A stretch of DNA of 64,000 nucleotides from Eubacterium sp. MSJ-21 (GCF_018918185.1 NZ_JAHLPZ010000001.1:1-64000); one strand, 5' to 3'; counted from the first letter of the stretch, positions 16,018 to 25,576 are shown. The notes: generated by a model from the letters alone, not told the origin. Made by a program: numbers and translations.

Positions 16018-17511
16018 ATGAGTAAAGATTTAATGAAATTAACCGCCGTTGAACTCGGCAAGAAAATTAAAGACAAAGAAGTGACCGTCGTAGAGGCAAC
16101 GAAGGCGTGTCTGGAGCGAATCAAAGCATTGGACGAGACATATAACTGTTTCGTCACTGTGGATGAGGCAGGCGCACTGGCACAGGCGGAAGCAATTCAG
16201 GCAAAGATTGACAGTGGAGCGCTTACCGGACCGCTGGCTGGTGTTCCGGTTGCCATCAAGGATAACATGTGTATCAATGGCATGCTTACAAGCTGTTCTT
16301 CCAAGATCCTGAGTAATTTCGTTCCGACGTATACAGCAACTGCCGTTGAAAAACTGCAGGAGGCAGGCGCTGTGATCATCGGAAAGACAAACATGGATGA
16401 GTTCGCCATGGGAAGTACAACCGAGACTTCTTACTATGGTGTGACAAGAAATCCGTGGGATACAGACAAGGTACCGGGCGGTTCTTCCGGTGGTTCTGCA
16501 GCGGCCGTTGCAGCAGAGGAAATTCCATATGCACTTGGTTCCGATACAGGTGGAAGTATCCGTCAGCCAGCCGCATTTTGCGGTGTGACAGGTATCAAGC
16601 CGACATACGGAAGAGTGTCCCGTTATGGTTTGATCGCATATGGTTCCTCGCTTGATCAGATCGGACCACTTGCCAAGGATGTCACAGACTGTGCCACGAT
16701 CCTTGAAGCAATCTGTAAGCATGATGCCAAGGATTCTACTTCCTATGCACAGGCAGAGGATGATTTCACATCTGCATTAGTGGACGATGTAAAGGGAATG
16801 AAGATCGGTATTCCAAGAGATTATTTCGCAGAGGGTATCGATGAGGATGTTAAGACAGCTGTGCTTGCAGCCGCAAAGAAGCTCGAAGAAAAGGGTGCGA
16901 TTGTGGAAGAGTTCGACCTTGGTATGGTAGAATATGCAATTCCTGCTTACTATATCATTGCATCCGCAGAAGCATCTTCAAACTTAGAGCGTTTCGATGG
17001 CGTCAAATATGGTTACCGTACCGCAGAGTACCGTGACCTTCACAATATGTATAAGAAGACTCGTTCCGAGGGCTTTGGCGCAGAGGTAAAGCGTCGTATC
17101 ATGCTAGGTTCCTTCGTCCTTAGCTCCGGCTATTACGATGCATACTATGTAAAGGCTCTTAAAACAAAGGCGCTGATCAAGAAAGCGTTCGATGATGCAT
17201 TTGCAAAATACGATGTGATCTTAGGACCGGTTGCACCGACGACGGCACTGAAGATGGGAGAATCCTTAAGTGATCCGATCAAGATGTATCTGGGAGATAT
17301 TTATACAGTATCTGTAAACCTTGCCGGTCTGCCGGGTATTTCCCTTCCGTGCGGACAGGATAAGGATGGTATGCCGGTTGGCATGCAGCTGCTCGGACAG
17401 ACATTTGACGAGAAATCAATCATCCGTGCAGCGTATGCATTTGAATGTACAAAGACTTATAAGCGTCCGGATGCTCTTGGCACCGTGGAAGCAGAAAGGG
17501 GGCTTGCATAA
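16018..17511 (+). CDS. gatA: Asp/Glu-tRNA(Asn/Gln) amidotransferase subunit A
   Basis: A 497-residue amidase-signature enzyme that releases ammonia from glutamine for tRNA-dependent amidation. The Ser-cisSer-Lys triad context is visible: VAIKDNM supplies the Lys, and PGGSSGGSAAAVAA with DTGGSIRQPA supplies the Gly/Ser-rich signature and nucleophile. Length is normal. GGAGGG precedes the ATG. Its stop TAA overlaps the gatB start as TAATG at 17509-17513, so the two are translationally coupled. Confidence 0.97.
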   Translation: MSKDLMKLTAVELGKKIKDKEVTVVEATKACLERIKALDETYNCFVTVDEAGALAQAEAIQAKIDSGALTGPLAGVPVAIKDNMCINGMLTSCSSKILSNFVPTYTATAVEKLQEAGAVIIGKTNMDEFAMGSTTETSYYGVTRNPWDTDKVPGGSSGGSAAAVAAEEIPYALGSDTGGSIRQPAAFCGVTGIKPTYGRVSRYGLIAYGSSLDQIGPLAKDVTDCATILEAICKHDAKDSTSYAQAEDDFTSALVDDVKGMKIGIPRDYFAEGIDEDVKTAVLAAAKKLEEKGAIVEEFDLGMVEYAIPAYYIIASAEASSNLERFDGVKYGYRTAEYRDLHNMYKKTRSEGFGAEVKRRIMLGSFVLSSGYYDAYYVKALKTKALIKKAFDDAFAKYDVILGPVAPTTALKMGESLSDPIKMYLGDIYTVSVNLAGLPGISLPCGQDKDGMPVGMQLLGQTFDEKSIIRAAYAFECTKTYKRPDALGTVEAERGLA

Positions 17512-18947
17512 TGAGTAAAACATATGAGACAGTCATCGGCCTGGAGGTTCACGTAGAGCTTGCCACGAAGACGAAAATTTTCTGTGGATGTTCGACTGCA
17601 TTTGGCGGTGCACCGAATACACATACCTGTCCGGTTTGTACCGGTATGCCGGGATCCCTTCCGGTGCTCAATAAGGCGGTAGTTGAGAAAGCAGTTGCGG
17701 TTGGTCTTGCAACGAACTGTACGATCACACAGAACTGTAAGTTTGACCGTAAGAATTACTTCTATCCAGATAACCCGCAGAACTACCAGATTTCGCAGCT
17801 TTATTATCCGATCTGCCGAAATGGTAAGGTAGAGATCGAGGTTGACGGGAATAAGAAATATGTTCGCATCCATGAGATTCATATGGAGGAGGATGCAGGT
17901 AAGCTGGTGCATGATCCGTATACAGACAGCTCGCTGGTTGATTACAATCGTTCGGGCGTGCCTCTGATTGAGATCGTATCCGAGCCGGATATGCGTTCCG
18001 CAGAGGAAGTCATTGCTTATCTTGAGAAATTAAGACTGATCATCCAGTACCTTGGTGCTTCGGATTGTAAGCTGAACGAAGGGTCCATGCGTGCAGATGT
18101 CAACCTGTCTGTCCGTGAAGTCGGTGCAGAGAAGTTCGGTACAAGAACCGAGATGAAGAACCTGAATTCCTTCAAGGCGATTGCGAGAGCCATCGAGAAC
18201 GAGAAGGAGCGTCAGATCGATCTGATTGAATCCGGTGAGAAGGTCATCCAGGAGACAAGAAGATGGGATGATACAAAGGAATATTCCTATGCGATGCGTT
18301 CGAAAGAAGATGCACAGGATTACCGTTACTTCCCGGATCCGGATCTGGTTCCGGTTATGATCAGCGATGAATGGATGGAAGAGATTCGCAGCCGCCAGCC
18401 GGAGTTGCGTGACGAGAAGCGCATCCGCTATAAGGAAGAGTACGATATTCCGGATTATGATATTGACATTCTGACGAACTCCAAGAAGCTGGCTGATATC
18501 TTCGAGGAGGCGATTGCACTTGGTGCAGCACCAAAGAAGGTATCGAACTGGCTGATGGTTGAGACGATGCGTCTAATGAAGGAAGCATCCATCGATGCCG
18601 ATGACTTAAAATTCTCAGCAAAGAACCTTGCAGCTATCATCAAGATGATCGATGACAAAGTCATCAATGGTACGGTCGCAAAGGAAGTGTTCGAGAAGGT
18701 ATTTGCAGAGGATATCGATCCGGAAGTTTATGTGGAGGAACACGGCTTGAAGACCGTCAATGATGAGGGCGCACTTCGTACCGTCATCTTAGATGTCATC
18801 GAGAAGAATCCGAAGTCTGTTGCAGATTTCAAAGGCGGTAAGGAGAAAGCAATCGGTGCACTTGTCGGACAGACGATGAAGGCAATGCAGGGGAAGGCGG
18901 ATCCATCCGAGGTTAACCGTATTCTGCGCGAAGAATTAAGTAAATAA
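17511..18947 (+). CDS. gatB: Asp/Glu-tRNA(Asn/Gln) amidotransferase subunit B
   Basis: A 478-residue kinase-like subunit that activates Glu- or Asp-tRNA with ATP and accepts ammonia from GatA. Family signatures are GLEVHVELATKTKIFC, a Cys pattern typical of Zn-binding GatB (C-G-C and C-PVC), and DYNRSGVPLIEIVSEPD. The C-terminal YqeY-like tail ends GQTMKAMQGKADPSEVNRIL. It is last in the operon, followed by a long hairpin terminator. Confidence 0.97.
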   Translation: MSKTYETVIGLEVHVELATKTKIFCGCSTAFGGAPNTHTCPVCTGMPGSLPVLNKAVVEKAVAVGLATNCTITQNCKFDRKNYFYPDNPQNYQISQLYYPICRNGKVEIEVDGNKKYVRIHEIHMEEDAGKLVHDPYTDSSLVDYNRSGVPLIEIVSEPDMRSAEEVIAYLEKLRLIIQYLGASDCKLNEGSMRADVNLSVREVGAEKFGTRTEMKNLNSFKAIARAIENEKERQIDLIESGEKVIQETRRWDDTKEYSYAMRSKEDAQDYRYFPDPDLVPVMISDEWMEEIRSRQPELRDEKRIRYKEEYDIPDYDIDILTNSKKLADIFEEAIALGAAPKKVSNWLMVETMRLMKEASIDADDLKFSAKNLAAIIKMIDDKVINGTVAKEVFEKVFAEDIDPEVYVEEHGLKTVNDEGALRTVILDVIEKNPKSVADFKGGKEKAIGALVGQTMKAMQGKADPSEVNRILREELSK

Positions 18948-18975
18948 TTTTGGCTTGCCGGTTTGTTGTACGAAC

Positions 18976-19057
18976 GAACTCCAGGCTGTAAAAAAGTCCA
19001 CCTCAAAAAATTCACGTTACAATTTTTGTGAGGTGGACTTTTTACATCCCGGAGTTC
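18976..19057 (+). terminator. gatCAB terminator, unusually long stem
   Basis: GAACTCC (18976-18982) to GGAGTTC (19051-19057) closes a nearly continuous stem that includes AAAAAGTCCACCTCA with TGAGGTGGACTTTTT. It is far longer than a standard intrinsic terminator. Confidence 0.85.
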
Positions 19058-19235
19058 TGGTAAAGGAAAAACGGAATGTAAAAATATTTTGAAAATATTC
19101 TTCACTTAAAACAGTTCGCCTTGTGTAATACAAGAAATTATAATAAAATTAAAGCATAAAGGTAAGCACTACGGAGAAGTAATATCTATATTAGATTAGA
19201 ATAGATATTATTCGTTTAGTTTAGTCTGTAAATTA

Positions 19236-19495
19236 GGAGGCAAATATTTTGTATATGTGCGCCATATTTTGAAATATAAATATGTTTGTAACTTAGAAGT
19301 ACTTGATGTTCTGTGAGCAAACAGCAATGTTTGAACACGATGTTCAAACAAGCCGCCGCTGAGCCATGGACGGCGAATCGGCGGCGGTTGCGTCCTATAT
19401 CATTATGTGAATCAGAACATCTAGAACTTCTTAGTTACAATACATCTGATATTTCAAAATATGGCGTGGATATATTTAACAAAATATTTACCTCC
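19236..19495 (+). repeat. type-A three-way-junction palindrome, copy A1
   Basis: The left arm from GGAGGCAAATATTTTG pairs, with small bulges, with the right arm ending CAAAATATTTACCTCC, over roughly 80-90 bases each. The core (19324-19391) is closed by GCAA/TTGC. It holds hairpin 1 TTTGAACA-CGA-TGTTCAAA (19330-19348) and hairpin 2 with stem GCCGCCG (19352-19358)/CGGCGGC (19379-19385) around CTGAGCCATGGACGGCGAAT. Related cores lie at 32080-32147 (inverted) and 32354-32421. The gap 19058-19235 holds only a small ATATCTAT/ATAGATAT hairpin. Confidence 0.88.
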
Positions 19496-19527
19496 GTATT
19501 CTCTTGATAAGCAAAAGGAAAAACACT

Positions 19528-20709
19528 ATGAAAAAAGAAGGATATTACTCGACAGGCGAGTTTATGAAACAAGCGAATATTACGAAGAAAACCATCCGCT
19601 ACTACGACGAGAAGGATATCCTGAAACCATCCTTTGTCAGCGATTCCGGCGCGCGTTACTACACGGAGAAGGATCTCGCGAAGCTCCAGCAGATTCTTCT
19701 GTTAAAGTATCTTGGATTCTCGCTCAGTGATATCAAAGAGATGCAGGTGGACGATGCGGACAAGCATTTTATCGTCAACTCTCTGAATATCCAGCAGAAG
19801 CTGGTGGAAGACCGCATTGAGCAACTGCAACTGGTGTCGAGTACAATCCGGGAGGCAACGGATGATTTGCAGGCTGACCGGGAAGTGGATTGGTCGAAGC
19901 TTTTTGAATTGATACAGGTAACGGATCTGGAGAGCATACTGAAGAAGCAGTATAAAGATGCTTCCAATATCATGGCGCGGATCAACCTGCACAGGCAGTA
20001 TTCGGTAAATAAACAGGGATGGTTTCCATGGATTTATGAGCAAATGCAGATAAAAGCAGGACAGAAGATTCTGGAGCTTGGCTGCGGCGCAGGTGATATC
20101 TGGGTGGAAAATGCAGAAAGACTGCCAGCGGATGTTTCTATTACGGTCACAGATATTTCTGATGGCATGCTGCGCGATGCGAGACGCGAAATCAGCAGGG
20201 AGGATGCGGTATTTTCTTATACAATTTGTGGGTGTGAAGAGATTCCGTTTGCGGATGCATCGTTTGATTTGGTGATTGCCAATCATGTATTATTTTATTG
20301 TGAAGATATTGAAAAGGCGTGTCGGGAAATCAGACGGGTGTTAAAGCCTGGAGGTAAACTGGTGGCGGGAACTTATGGGGCAGCACATATGAAAGAAATC
20401 AGTCAGTTAGTGTCGGAGTTTGATAATCGTATTATACTGGCTGCGGAAAATCTGTATGACCGGTTTGGAAAGGAAAATGGTAAAGAAATTCTGTCAGAGG
20501 TTTTTCACGATATTTCCTGGGAACAGTATGAGGATGCAATAGAAATTAATGATGCAGAACCGCTGATTTCGTATGTTTTGTCGTGTCATGGGAATCAGAA
20601 TCAGTATATTGCACATAAATATAAAGAGTTTCGGACTTTTATGAAGAAAAAAACAGCAGGTGGATTTCATATTACGAAGGATGCAGGAATATTTGTCGCA
20701 AAAAAATAA
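19528..20709 (+). CDS. MerR-family regulator fused to SAM methyltransferase
   Basis: A 393-residue two-part protein from ATG 19528 (AAAAGGA upstream). Residues 1-70 form a MerR winged HTH: YSTGEFMKQANITKKTIRYYDEKDIL, then YYTEKDLAKLQQI and FSLSDIKEMQ. A coiled-coil stretch follows to about 125. The rest is a class I methyltransferase with motif I LELGCGAGD, VTDISDGML, and LVIANHVLFYCEDIEKACREIRRVLKPGG. MerR-methyltransferase fusions occur in clostridia, and the methylated substrate is unknown. The promoter right after this gene has the 19-bp spacer with central dyad that MerR proteins use, so this protein is the obvious candidate regulator (inference). Confidence 0.9.
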   Translation: MKKEGYYSTGEFMKQANITKKTIRYYDEKDILKPSFVSDSGARYYTEKDLAKLQQILLLKYLGFSLSDIKEMQVDDADKHFIVNSLNIQQKLVEDRIEQLQLVSSTIREATDDLQADREVDWSKLFELIQVTDLESILKKQYKDASNIMARINLHRQYSVNKQGWFPWIYEQMQIKAGQKILELGCGAGDIWVENAERLPADVSITVTDISDGMLRDARREISREDAVFSYTICGCEEIPFADASFDLVIANHVLFYCEDIEKACREIRRVLKPGGKLVAGTYGAAHMKEISQLVSEFDNRIILAAENLYDRFGKENGKEILSEVFHDISWEQYEDAIEINDAEPLISYVLSCHGNQNQYIAHKYKEFRTFMKKKTAGGFHITKDAGIFVAKK

Positions 20710-20717
20710 AAAAACAC

Positions 20718-20748
20718 TTGACTATGCCCTAAGGGCACCTTGTATAAT
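20718..20748 (+). promoter_or_regulatory. rfbB promoter with MerR-type operator
   Basis: TTGACT at 20718-20723 and TATAAT at 20743-20748 are 19 bases apart, 2 more than optimal. The spacer contains the perfect palindrome TGCCCTAAGGGCA (20725-20737). This over-long spacer with a dyad is the hallmark of MerR-activated promoters, where DNA untwisting realigns the two boxes. Confidence 0.7.
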
Positions 20749-20805
20749 ACATGTAGACGAAATTTTGAAGCAAAAATAAAAAAGAATTTTTAAGGAGGAA
20801 ATAAG

Positions 20806-21891
20806 ATGAGAACTTATTTAGTAACTGGTGGAGCCGGATTTATCGGTTCGAATTACATTCATTACATGTTTAAGAAGTATGATAACGAGATTCGTATTAT
20901 CAATGTGGATGTACTCACGTATGCTGGAAATCTTGAGAATCTGAAAGATATTGAAAACCGTGAGAATTATACATTTGTAAAGGCAGATATCTGTGACAAG
21001 GAAGCAATTTCTAAGATTTTTGCCGAAAATGATATCGACCGTGTCGTACATTTTGCAGCAGAGTCACATGTAGACAGAAGCATCAAGCACCCAGAAGTAT
21101 TTGTGCAGACGAATGTACTTGGTACAGCTGTTATGCTGAACTGTGCAAAGGCTGCATGGGAGCTTCCGGATGGATCATTCAAGGAAGGAAAGAAGTTCCT
21201 GCATGTATCTACGGATGAAGTATATGGATCTCTTCCGGATGATGAGAATGCATTTTTCTATGAGACATCTCCATATGATCCACATAGCCCATACTCTGCA
21301 AGCAAGGCAAGCTCAGATATGCTGGTAAAGGCTTATATGGATACTTACAAGTTCCCGGCCAATATCACAAACTGCAGTAACAACTATGGACCTTACCAGT
21401 TTCCAGAGAAGTTGATTCCATTGATTATCAATAATGCATTGCAAGGCAAGAAGCTTCCTGTTTATGGTGATGGTAAAAACGTGCGTGACTGGTTGTTCGT
21501 TGAGGATCATGCAAAGGCAATTGACATGGTTCAGGAACAGGGACGTCTGTTCGAGACTTACAATGTTGGTGGCCATAACGAGAAGCAGAATATTGAGATT
21601 ATCAATATTATTATTGACACTTTGCAGGAAATGCTTCCGGCAGGTGATCCGAGACGTGCACTTGTTTCCAAAGATTTGATCACTTATGTGGAAGATCGTA
21701 AGGGACATGACAGAAGATACGCTATTGCGCCGGATAAGATCAAGGCAGAGATTGGCTGGTATCCGGAGACAGATTTTGCAACTGGTATTAAGAAGACAAT
21801 CGCTTGGTTCTTCGAACACGAGGATTGGATGAAGAATGTAACGAGTGGCGACTACCAGAAATATTACGAGGACATGTACGCAAATAAATAA
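20806..21891 (+). CDS. rfbB: dTDP-glucose 4,6-dehydratase
   Basis: A 361-residue extended short-chain dehydrogenase converting dTDP-glucose to dTDP-4-keto-6-deoxyglucose for rhamnose and other deoxysugars. GGAGFIGSNY binds NAD near the N-terminus. HFAAESHVDRS, STDEVYGSL with the dehydratase Asp/Glu pair, and YSASKASSD with catalytic Tyr-x3-Lys are intact. GGAGG precedes the ATG. It is transcribed from the MerR-like promoter. rfbC and rfbD, needed for dTDP-rhamnose, are not in the window. Confidence 0.95.
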   Translation: MRTYLVTGGAGFIGSNYIHYMFKKYDNEIRIINVDVLTYAGNLENLKDIENRENYTFVKADICDKEAISKIFAENDIDRVVHFAAESHVDRSIKHPEVFVQTNVLGTAVMLNCAKAAWELPDGSFKEGKKFLHVSTDEVYGSLPDDENAFFYETSPYDPHSPYSASKASSDMLVKAYMDTYKFPANITNCSNNYGPYQFPEKLIPLIINNALQGKKLPVYGDGKNVRDWLFVEDHAKAIDMVQEQGRLFETYNVGGHNEKQNIEIINIIIDTLQEMLPAGDPRRALVSKDLITYVEDRKGHDRRYAIAPDKIKAEIGWYPETDFATGIKKTIAWFFEHEDWMKNVTSGDYQKYYEDMYANK

Positions 21892-21898
21892 GACGTGC

Positions 21899-22026
21899 GA
21901 AATCATCTATAATGCCGGTGCGAGCTTGTTCGTAAATCGGCAATTATAGATGATTTCATACGGCGCATAATGCGACCGACTCGGCGCGAAGCGGAGAGGA
22001 GGTACGGCTTATGTGCGTACGTCGTA
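21899..22026 (+). terminator. two hairpins between rfbB and rfbA
   Basis: GAAATCATCTATAATGCCG (21899-21917) pairs with CGGCAATTATAGATGATTTC (21938-21957). A second structure runs from ATACGGCGCATAA (21958-21970) to TTATGTGCGTACGTCGTAT (about 22008-22026) and encloses GACTCGGCGCGAAGCGGAGAGG. Neither has a clear T-run, so mRNA processing or partial attenuation within the operon is as likely as termination. Confidence 0.55.
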
Positions 22027-22058
22027 TATAGGGATATGATTCATGAAAGGAGATTTCT

Positions 22059-22928
22059 ATGAAGGGTATTATTTTAGCCGGGGGATCCGGAACAAGATTA
22101 TATCCGCTTACAAAAGCGGTATCCAAGCAGATTATGCCGGTGTATGACAAACCGATGATCTATTATCCATTATCAACACTGATGTTAGCAGGCATCCGGG
22201 AAGTATTGATTATTTCTACACCTCGTGATCTTCCTGTATTTGAAGAACTTTTTGGTACAGGTGAGCAGTTGGGTATGAAATTTTCTTATGCAGTGCAGGA
22301 GAGTCCGAGAGGACTTGCTGATGCATTTATAATCGGGGAGAAATTTATCGGTGATGATAATGTGGCTCTTGTGCTGGGAGATAACATCTTCTATGGACAG
22401 AGCTTCTCAAAGGTTTTAAAGAGTGCAGCATCAAGAGAAAAGGGTGCAACAATATTCGGATATTATGTAAAAGATCCGAGAGAATATGGCGTTGTTGAGT
22501 TTGATGAGAATGGTAAGGCACTTTCTATTGAAGAAAAACCAGAACATCCAAAGTCAAATTACGCAGTTCCGGGGTTATATTTTTATGATAACGATGTCGT
22601 TGAGATTGCAAAGAATGTTAAGCCATCTGCAAGAGGTGAAATTGAGATAACAAGTGTCAATAATGAGTATCTCAAAAGAGGAGACCTTATGGTTGAGACG
22701 CTTGGCAGGGGATTTGCATGGCTGGATACAGGAAATCATGATATGCTTTTGGATGCAGCTGATTTTGTTGCAGCGTTCCAGAAGAGACAGGGCATGTATA
22801 TCTCTTGTATTGAAGAGATTGCATATCGCCGGGGATTTATTGATAAAGCGCAGTTGCTTAAGCTTGCAGAACCTTTGATGAAGACTGCATATGGACAATA
22901 TCTGGTTGATGTTGCAAACGGTTTATGA
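22059..22928 (+). CDS. rfbA: glucose-1-phosphate thymidylyltransferase
   Basis: A 289-residue RmlA nucleotidyltransferase making dTDP-glucose from glucose-1-phosphate and dTTP, the step before RfbB. The nucleotide loop [13 protein letters not shown] is at the N-terminus; [16 protein letters not shown] and [20 protein letters not shown] are typical. AAAGGAG precedes the ATG. It lies 167 bases after rfbB, separated by structured sequence. Confidence 0.96.
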   Translation: MKGIILAGGSGTRLYPLTKAVSKQIMPVYDKPMIYYPLSTLMLAGIREVLIISTPRDLPVFEELFGTGEQLGMKFSYAVQESPRGLADAFIIGEKFIGDDNVALVLGDNIFYGQSFSKVLKSAASREKGATIFGYYVKDPREYGVVEFDENGKALSIEEKPEHPKSNYAVPGLYFYDNDVVEIAKNVKPSARGEIEITSVNNEYLKRGDLMVETLGRGFAWLDTGNHDMLLDAADFVAAFQKRQGMYISCIEEIAYRRGFIDKAQLLKLAEPLMKTAYGQYLVDVANGL

Positions 22929-22949
22929 TGCATAAAATTATTTATTACA

Positions 22950-22988
22950 AAAATGGAAGCATTTCATATTCGAAATGCTTCCATTTTT
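22950..22988. terminator. bidirectional terminator
   Basis: AAAATGGAAGCATTTC and GAAATGCTTCCATTTTT form a near-perfect stem in the convergent gap between rfbA and the UDP-sugar pyrophosphorylase gene, with A-run and T-run at the ends. Confidence 0.85.
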
Positions 22989-23001
22989 ATAGCTGTATAA
23001 A

Positions 23002-24228
23002 TTAAAGTGTATAGCCGTTTTTTTCTAGAAGAACACGCGCGGTATCCACAGAATCGACGCCTTCCTTATTTTTTACAGGTGCAAATTCTTTTTCACGATC
23101 AACCTCGAAGATCAGACAGTCGTCCATTTTGTGAATCAGATCTAGCGCCAGTGTCTCATATTTATAGGCGTTTGGCTCATCAGGAATAATCAGAACTCCA
23201 TTTTTATCAATGTGAGGTACTTTTTTCTTAACTACATGCAAAGGCATTGCCTGATCCAGAGTTTCCTTTAAGCGATGGATTGGAAAAAGATAATTTAAAA
23301 TTGCACCAAATCCATAGGCAAGACTTCCATCCGGAAGTCGTTTATTTAACATTTCCTCGTTCATTTCATAATATTCGATGATATGAGGTTTTCCATTTTC
23401 CTTGCACATAACACCGACTTTTTCTTCCGGAAAGGCTTTTCGTACAACTTTTGCACCACTCATTTTGCCGCTTGCAATCGTGGCACCAAGAAATACCGGA
23501 TCAGCAATGCGTTGGAGTACGTTGTCAACGGAGAATACATTGATCCATTCCAGATTAGATTCGAAGATTGTGTCTAGCAGGCCTGCTTTATGCATGGAAG
23601 AAAACCAGCCACCGTTACCGTTTGGAGATAAAGCTAACTCGTATTTCGACTTTAACAGGATTTTTCCATCTAAATCTGTGGCAGGATTCAATTCCTGCAC
23701 AAAGAAGTGAACATATTCCGCACGATAACCGAAGTAGTTGTGCGCCTCAAAGAAATTAACAGTATCCTTATAATTGATATTGCTGGTCATAATGTAAATT
23801 GGAATCCATGCATTTGCGGCATGAACGACCTCCAGCGTGTGAGCAATCAAAAGTTCAAAAATATATAATTTTTTGTGGATACCGATATTAAAGCAACCCT
23901 TTGGTCTATCAAATCCCAGACGTGTTCCTTGTCCGCCAGCAAGCAGTAACAGGCAAAGTTTTCCCTCTCGAATAGCATCCAGACCAATCGCTTGAAATGT
24001 ATCCCTTTGTGCTATGATCTGCTGTATATGTAATGCGTCGATTTCTTCGATTTCAGTATCGGAAGAAGGGTGGTCTTTGTTCTGGAATGCCTGCTGAAAA
24101 TCCCAATCGATCGCATCGATTTGTGACAGTAAGATATGTTTTTCTTCATCATTCAGCTGGTCGTAAAAATCGAGTATATGAGACTGTTTTTTCCCCGCCA
24201 ACAGATTCTTTCGTTCCTCAAAATTCAT
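23002..24228 (-). CDS. UTP--sugar-1-phosphate uridylyltransferase (UDPGP family)
   Basis: A 408-residue UDPGP/UAP1-type pyrophosphorylase that forms a UDP-sugar (UDP-GlcNAc or UDP-glucose class) from sugar-1-phosphate and UTP. The catalytic loop LLAGGQGTRLGFDRPKG is near residues 92-110. SPNGNGGWFSSM and later AKVVRKAFPEEKVGVM match the eukaryote-like family rather than GalU. Sugar specificity cannot be told. It probably supplies precursors to the polysaccharide genes around it. Its promoter lies in the divergent gap with the LCP gene. Confidence 0.88.
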   Translation of the reverse strand: MNFEERKNLLAGKKQSHILDFYDQLNDEEKHILLSQIDAIDWDFQQAFQNKDHPSSDTEIEEIDALHIQQIIAQRDTFQAIGLDAIREGKLCLLLLAGGQGTRLGFDRPKGCFNIGIHKKLYIFELLIAHTLEVVHAANAWIPIYIMTSNINYKDTVNFFEAHNYFGYRAEYVHFFVQELNPATDLDGKILLKSKYELALSPNGNGGWFSSMHKAGLLDTIFESNLEWINVFSVDNVLQRIADPVFLGATIASGKMSGAKVVRKAFPEEKVGVMCKENGKPHIIEYYEMNEEMLNKRLPDGSLAYGFGAILNYLFPIHRLKETLDQAMPLHVVKKKVPHIDKNGVLIIPDEPNAYKYETLALDLIHKMDDCLIFEVDREKEFAPVKNKEGVDSVDTARVLLEKNGYTL

Positions 24229-24436
24229 GGAAATAAAATAATTCCTTCCCTATATAAATAGTCAAAATTTAATTTAGTATAGCATAGGTATCTGGGGTTT
24301 ACAATAATTAAAATATGAAAGTTTTTTGAAATCTCATCAAAACACATAAAAGAATATTGTAATTTTTTGAAGAATCATGTATGATAGGTAAATAGTTTTG
24401 ATTATAATAAAATCTTATAGATGGAAGGATAAAAAA
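24229..24436. other. divergent A+T-rich promoter region
   Basis: 208 bases between the divergently transcribed pyrophosphorylase and LCP genes. Several A+T-rich -10-like elements are present, but no pair I would assign with confidence. Confidence 0.3.
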
Positions 24437-25540
24437 ATGAGCAAGAAAAAGGCAGGAATGAGTGCAAATGCCAAATGGGGAATTGCATTTCTGGTAGAAA
24501 TCGTCGTAGTGCTTTTCATGGTTGTAGGATATGTTTTCTTTTATGCCAATCGGAAACTGGACAATATCAATCGTCCGCAGAATTGGGATGACAGTAAAGA
24601 GAACCTGGATATCAATGAAGATGCAAATGAAGCGCAGAAAGGTTTCCGTACGATTGCACTGTTTGGTATTGATTCCAGAAGCACTGCTTCGATGGCAGAA
24701 GGAAATCGAAGTGATTCCATTATCATAGCAAGTATCAACAATGATACAAAGGAAGTAAAACTGGCTTCGGTATATCGTGATTCCCTGCTTCAGGTTGATT
24801 ATGAAGGTGGTATCACAACGAAGATTACACATGCGTATGCATATGGTGGTCCTGAGATGGCAGTTCGTGCATTGAATGCGAATCTTGATTTGGAGATTAC
24901 AGATTTTGTAACAGTGAACTTCACAGCATTGGCACAGGCAATTGATGATCTGGGCGGAATTACGATTGATGTCCGCGATGCAGAACTTGAGATGCTGAAC
25001 GCATGTATTACAGAACAGATTGGTATTTCAGGAGAATATTCCGACGGTGTATTTTCATCCGGAACACAGTTGCTGAATGGTATACAGGCAACTGGCTGGG
25101 CGCGTATCCGTAGTACAGATCAGGGAGATATCACCCGTACGGAGAGACAGAGAACTGTCATTGCAAAGATGATCCAGAAGGCCAAGAGTTCCGATCTGTC
25201 AACGATCAATAGCATCATTGATGATGTGTTCCCGAACATCTATACAAGTTTGACAAAGAAAGAACTGATGAGTCTTGCCAAGGATATGTTTGATTATAAC
25301 CTTGGAGATACAATTGGATTCCCAATGGCTTATACACCAGTGACAACAGAAGCAAAGGGAGCAGTGTTAGTTCCGGCAGATTTGACAAACAATGTATCTG
25401 CTTTGCATCAGTTCCTATTTGGAACAGATGGATATACGCCAACTTCAAAGGTGCAGGAAATCAGTGGATCTTTACAGAATGAAACAGGCGTTGGGGCACA
25501 AGAGATAGATATGAATGTCTTTAATCCACCATCAGAATAA
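24437..25540 (+). CDS. LytR-CpsA-Psr (LCP) family protein
   Basis: A 367-residue membrane-anchored LCP phosphotransferase that transfers undecaprenyl-linked teichoic acid or polysaccharide to peptidoglycan. Start ATG 24437 follows GGAAGGA. One N-terminal transmembrane helix (residues 13-36) is followed by the extracytoplasmic LCP domain with IALFGIDSRS, RSDSIIIASIN, LASVYRDSLL, NFTALAQAIDDLGGI, and TGWARIRSTDQGDITRTERQR, which keeps the Arg/Asp residues that bind pyrophosphate and metal. The C-terminus is short with no extra domain. The neighbouring nucleotide-sugar genes fit wall polymer assembly. Confidence 0.94.
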   Translation: MSKKKAGMSANAKWGIAFLVEIVVVLFMVVGYVFFYANRKLDNINRPQNWDDSKENLDINEDANEAQKGFRTIALFGIDSRSTASMAEGNRSDSIIIASINNDTKEVKLASVYRDSLLQVDYEGGITTKITHAYAYGGPEMAVRALNANLDLEITDFVTVNFTALAQAIDDLGGITIDVRDAELEMLNACITEQIGISGEYSDGVFSSGTQLLNGIQATGWARIRSTDQGDITRTERQRTVIAKMIQKAKSSDLSTINSIIDDVFPNIYTSLTKKELMSLAKDMFDYNLGDTIGFPMAYTPVTTEAKGAVLVPADLTNNVSALHQFLFGTDGYTPTSKVQEISGSLQNETGVGAQEIDMNVFNPPSE

Positions 25541-25576
25541 AGCAAATAGGATTGCAAGTTAATATACTATTTATAT

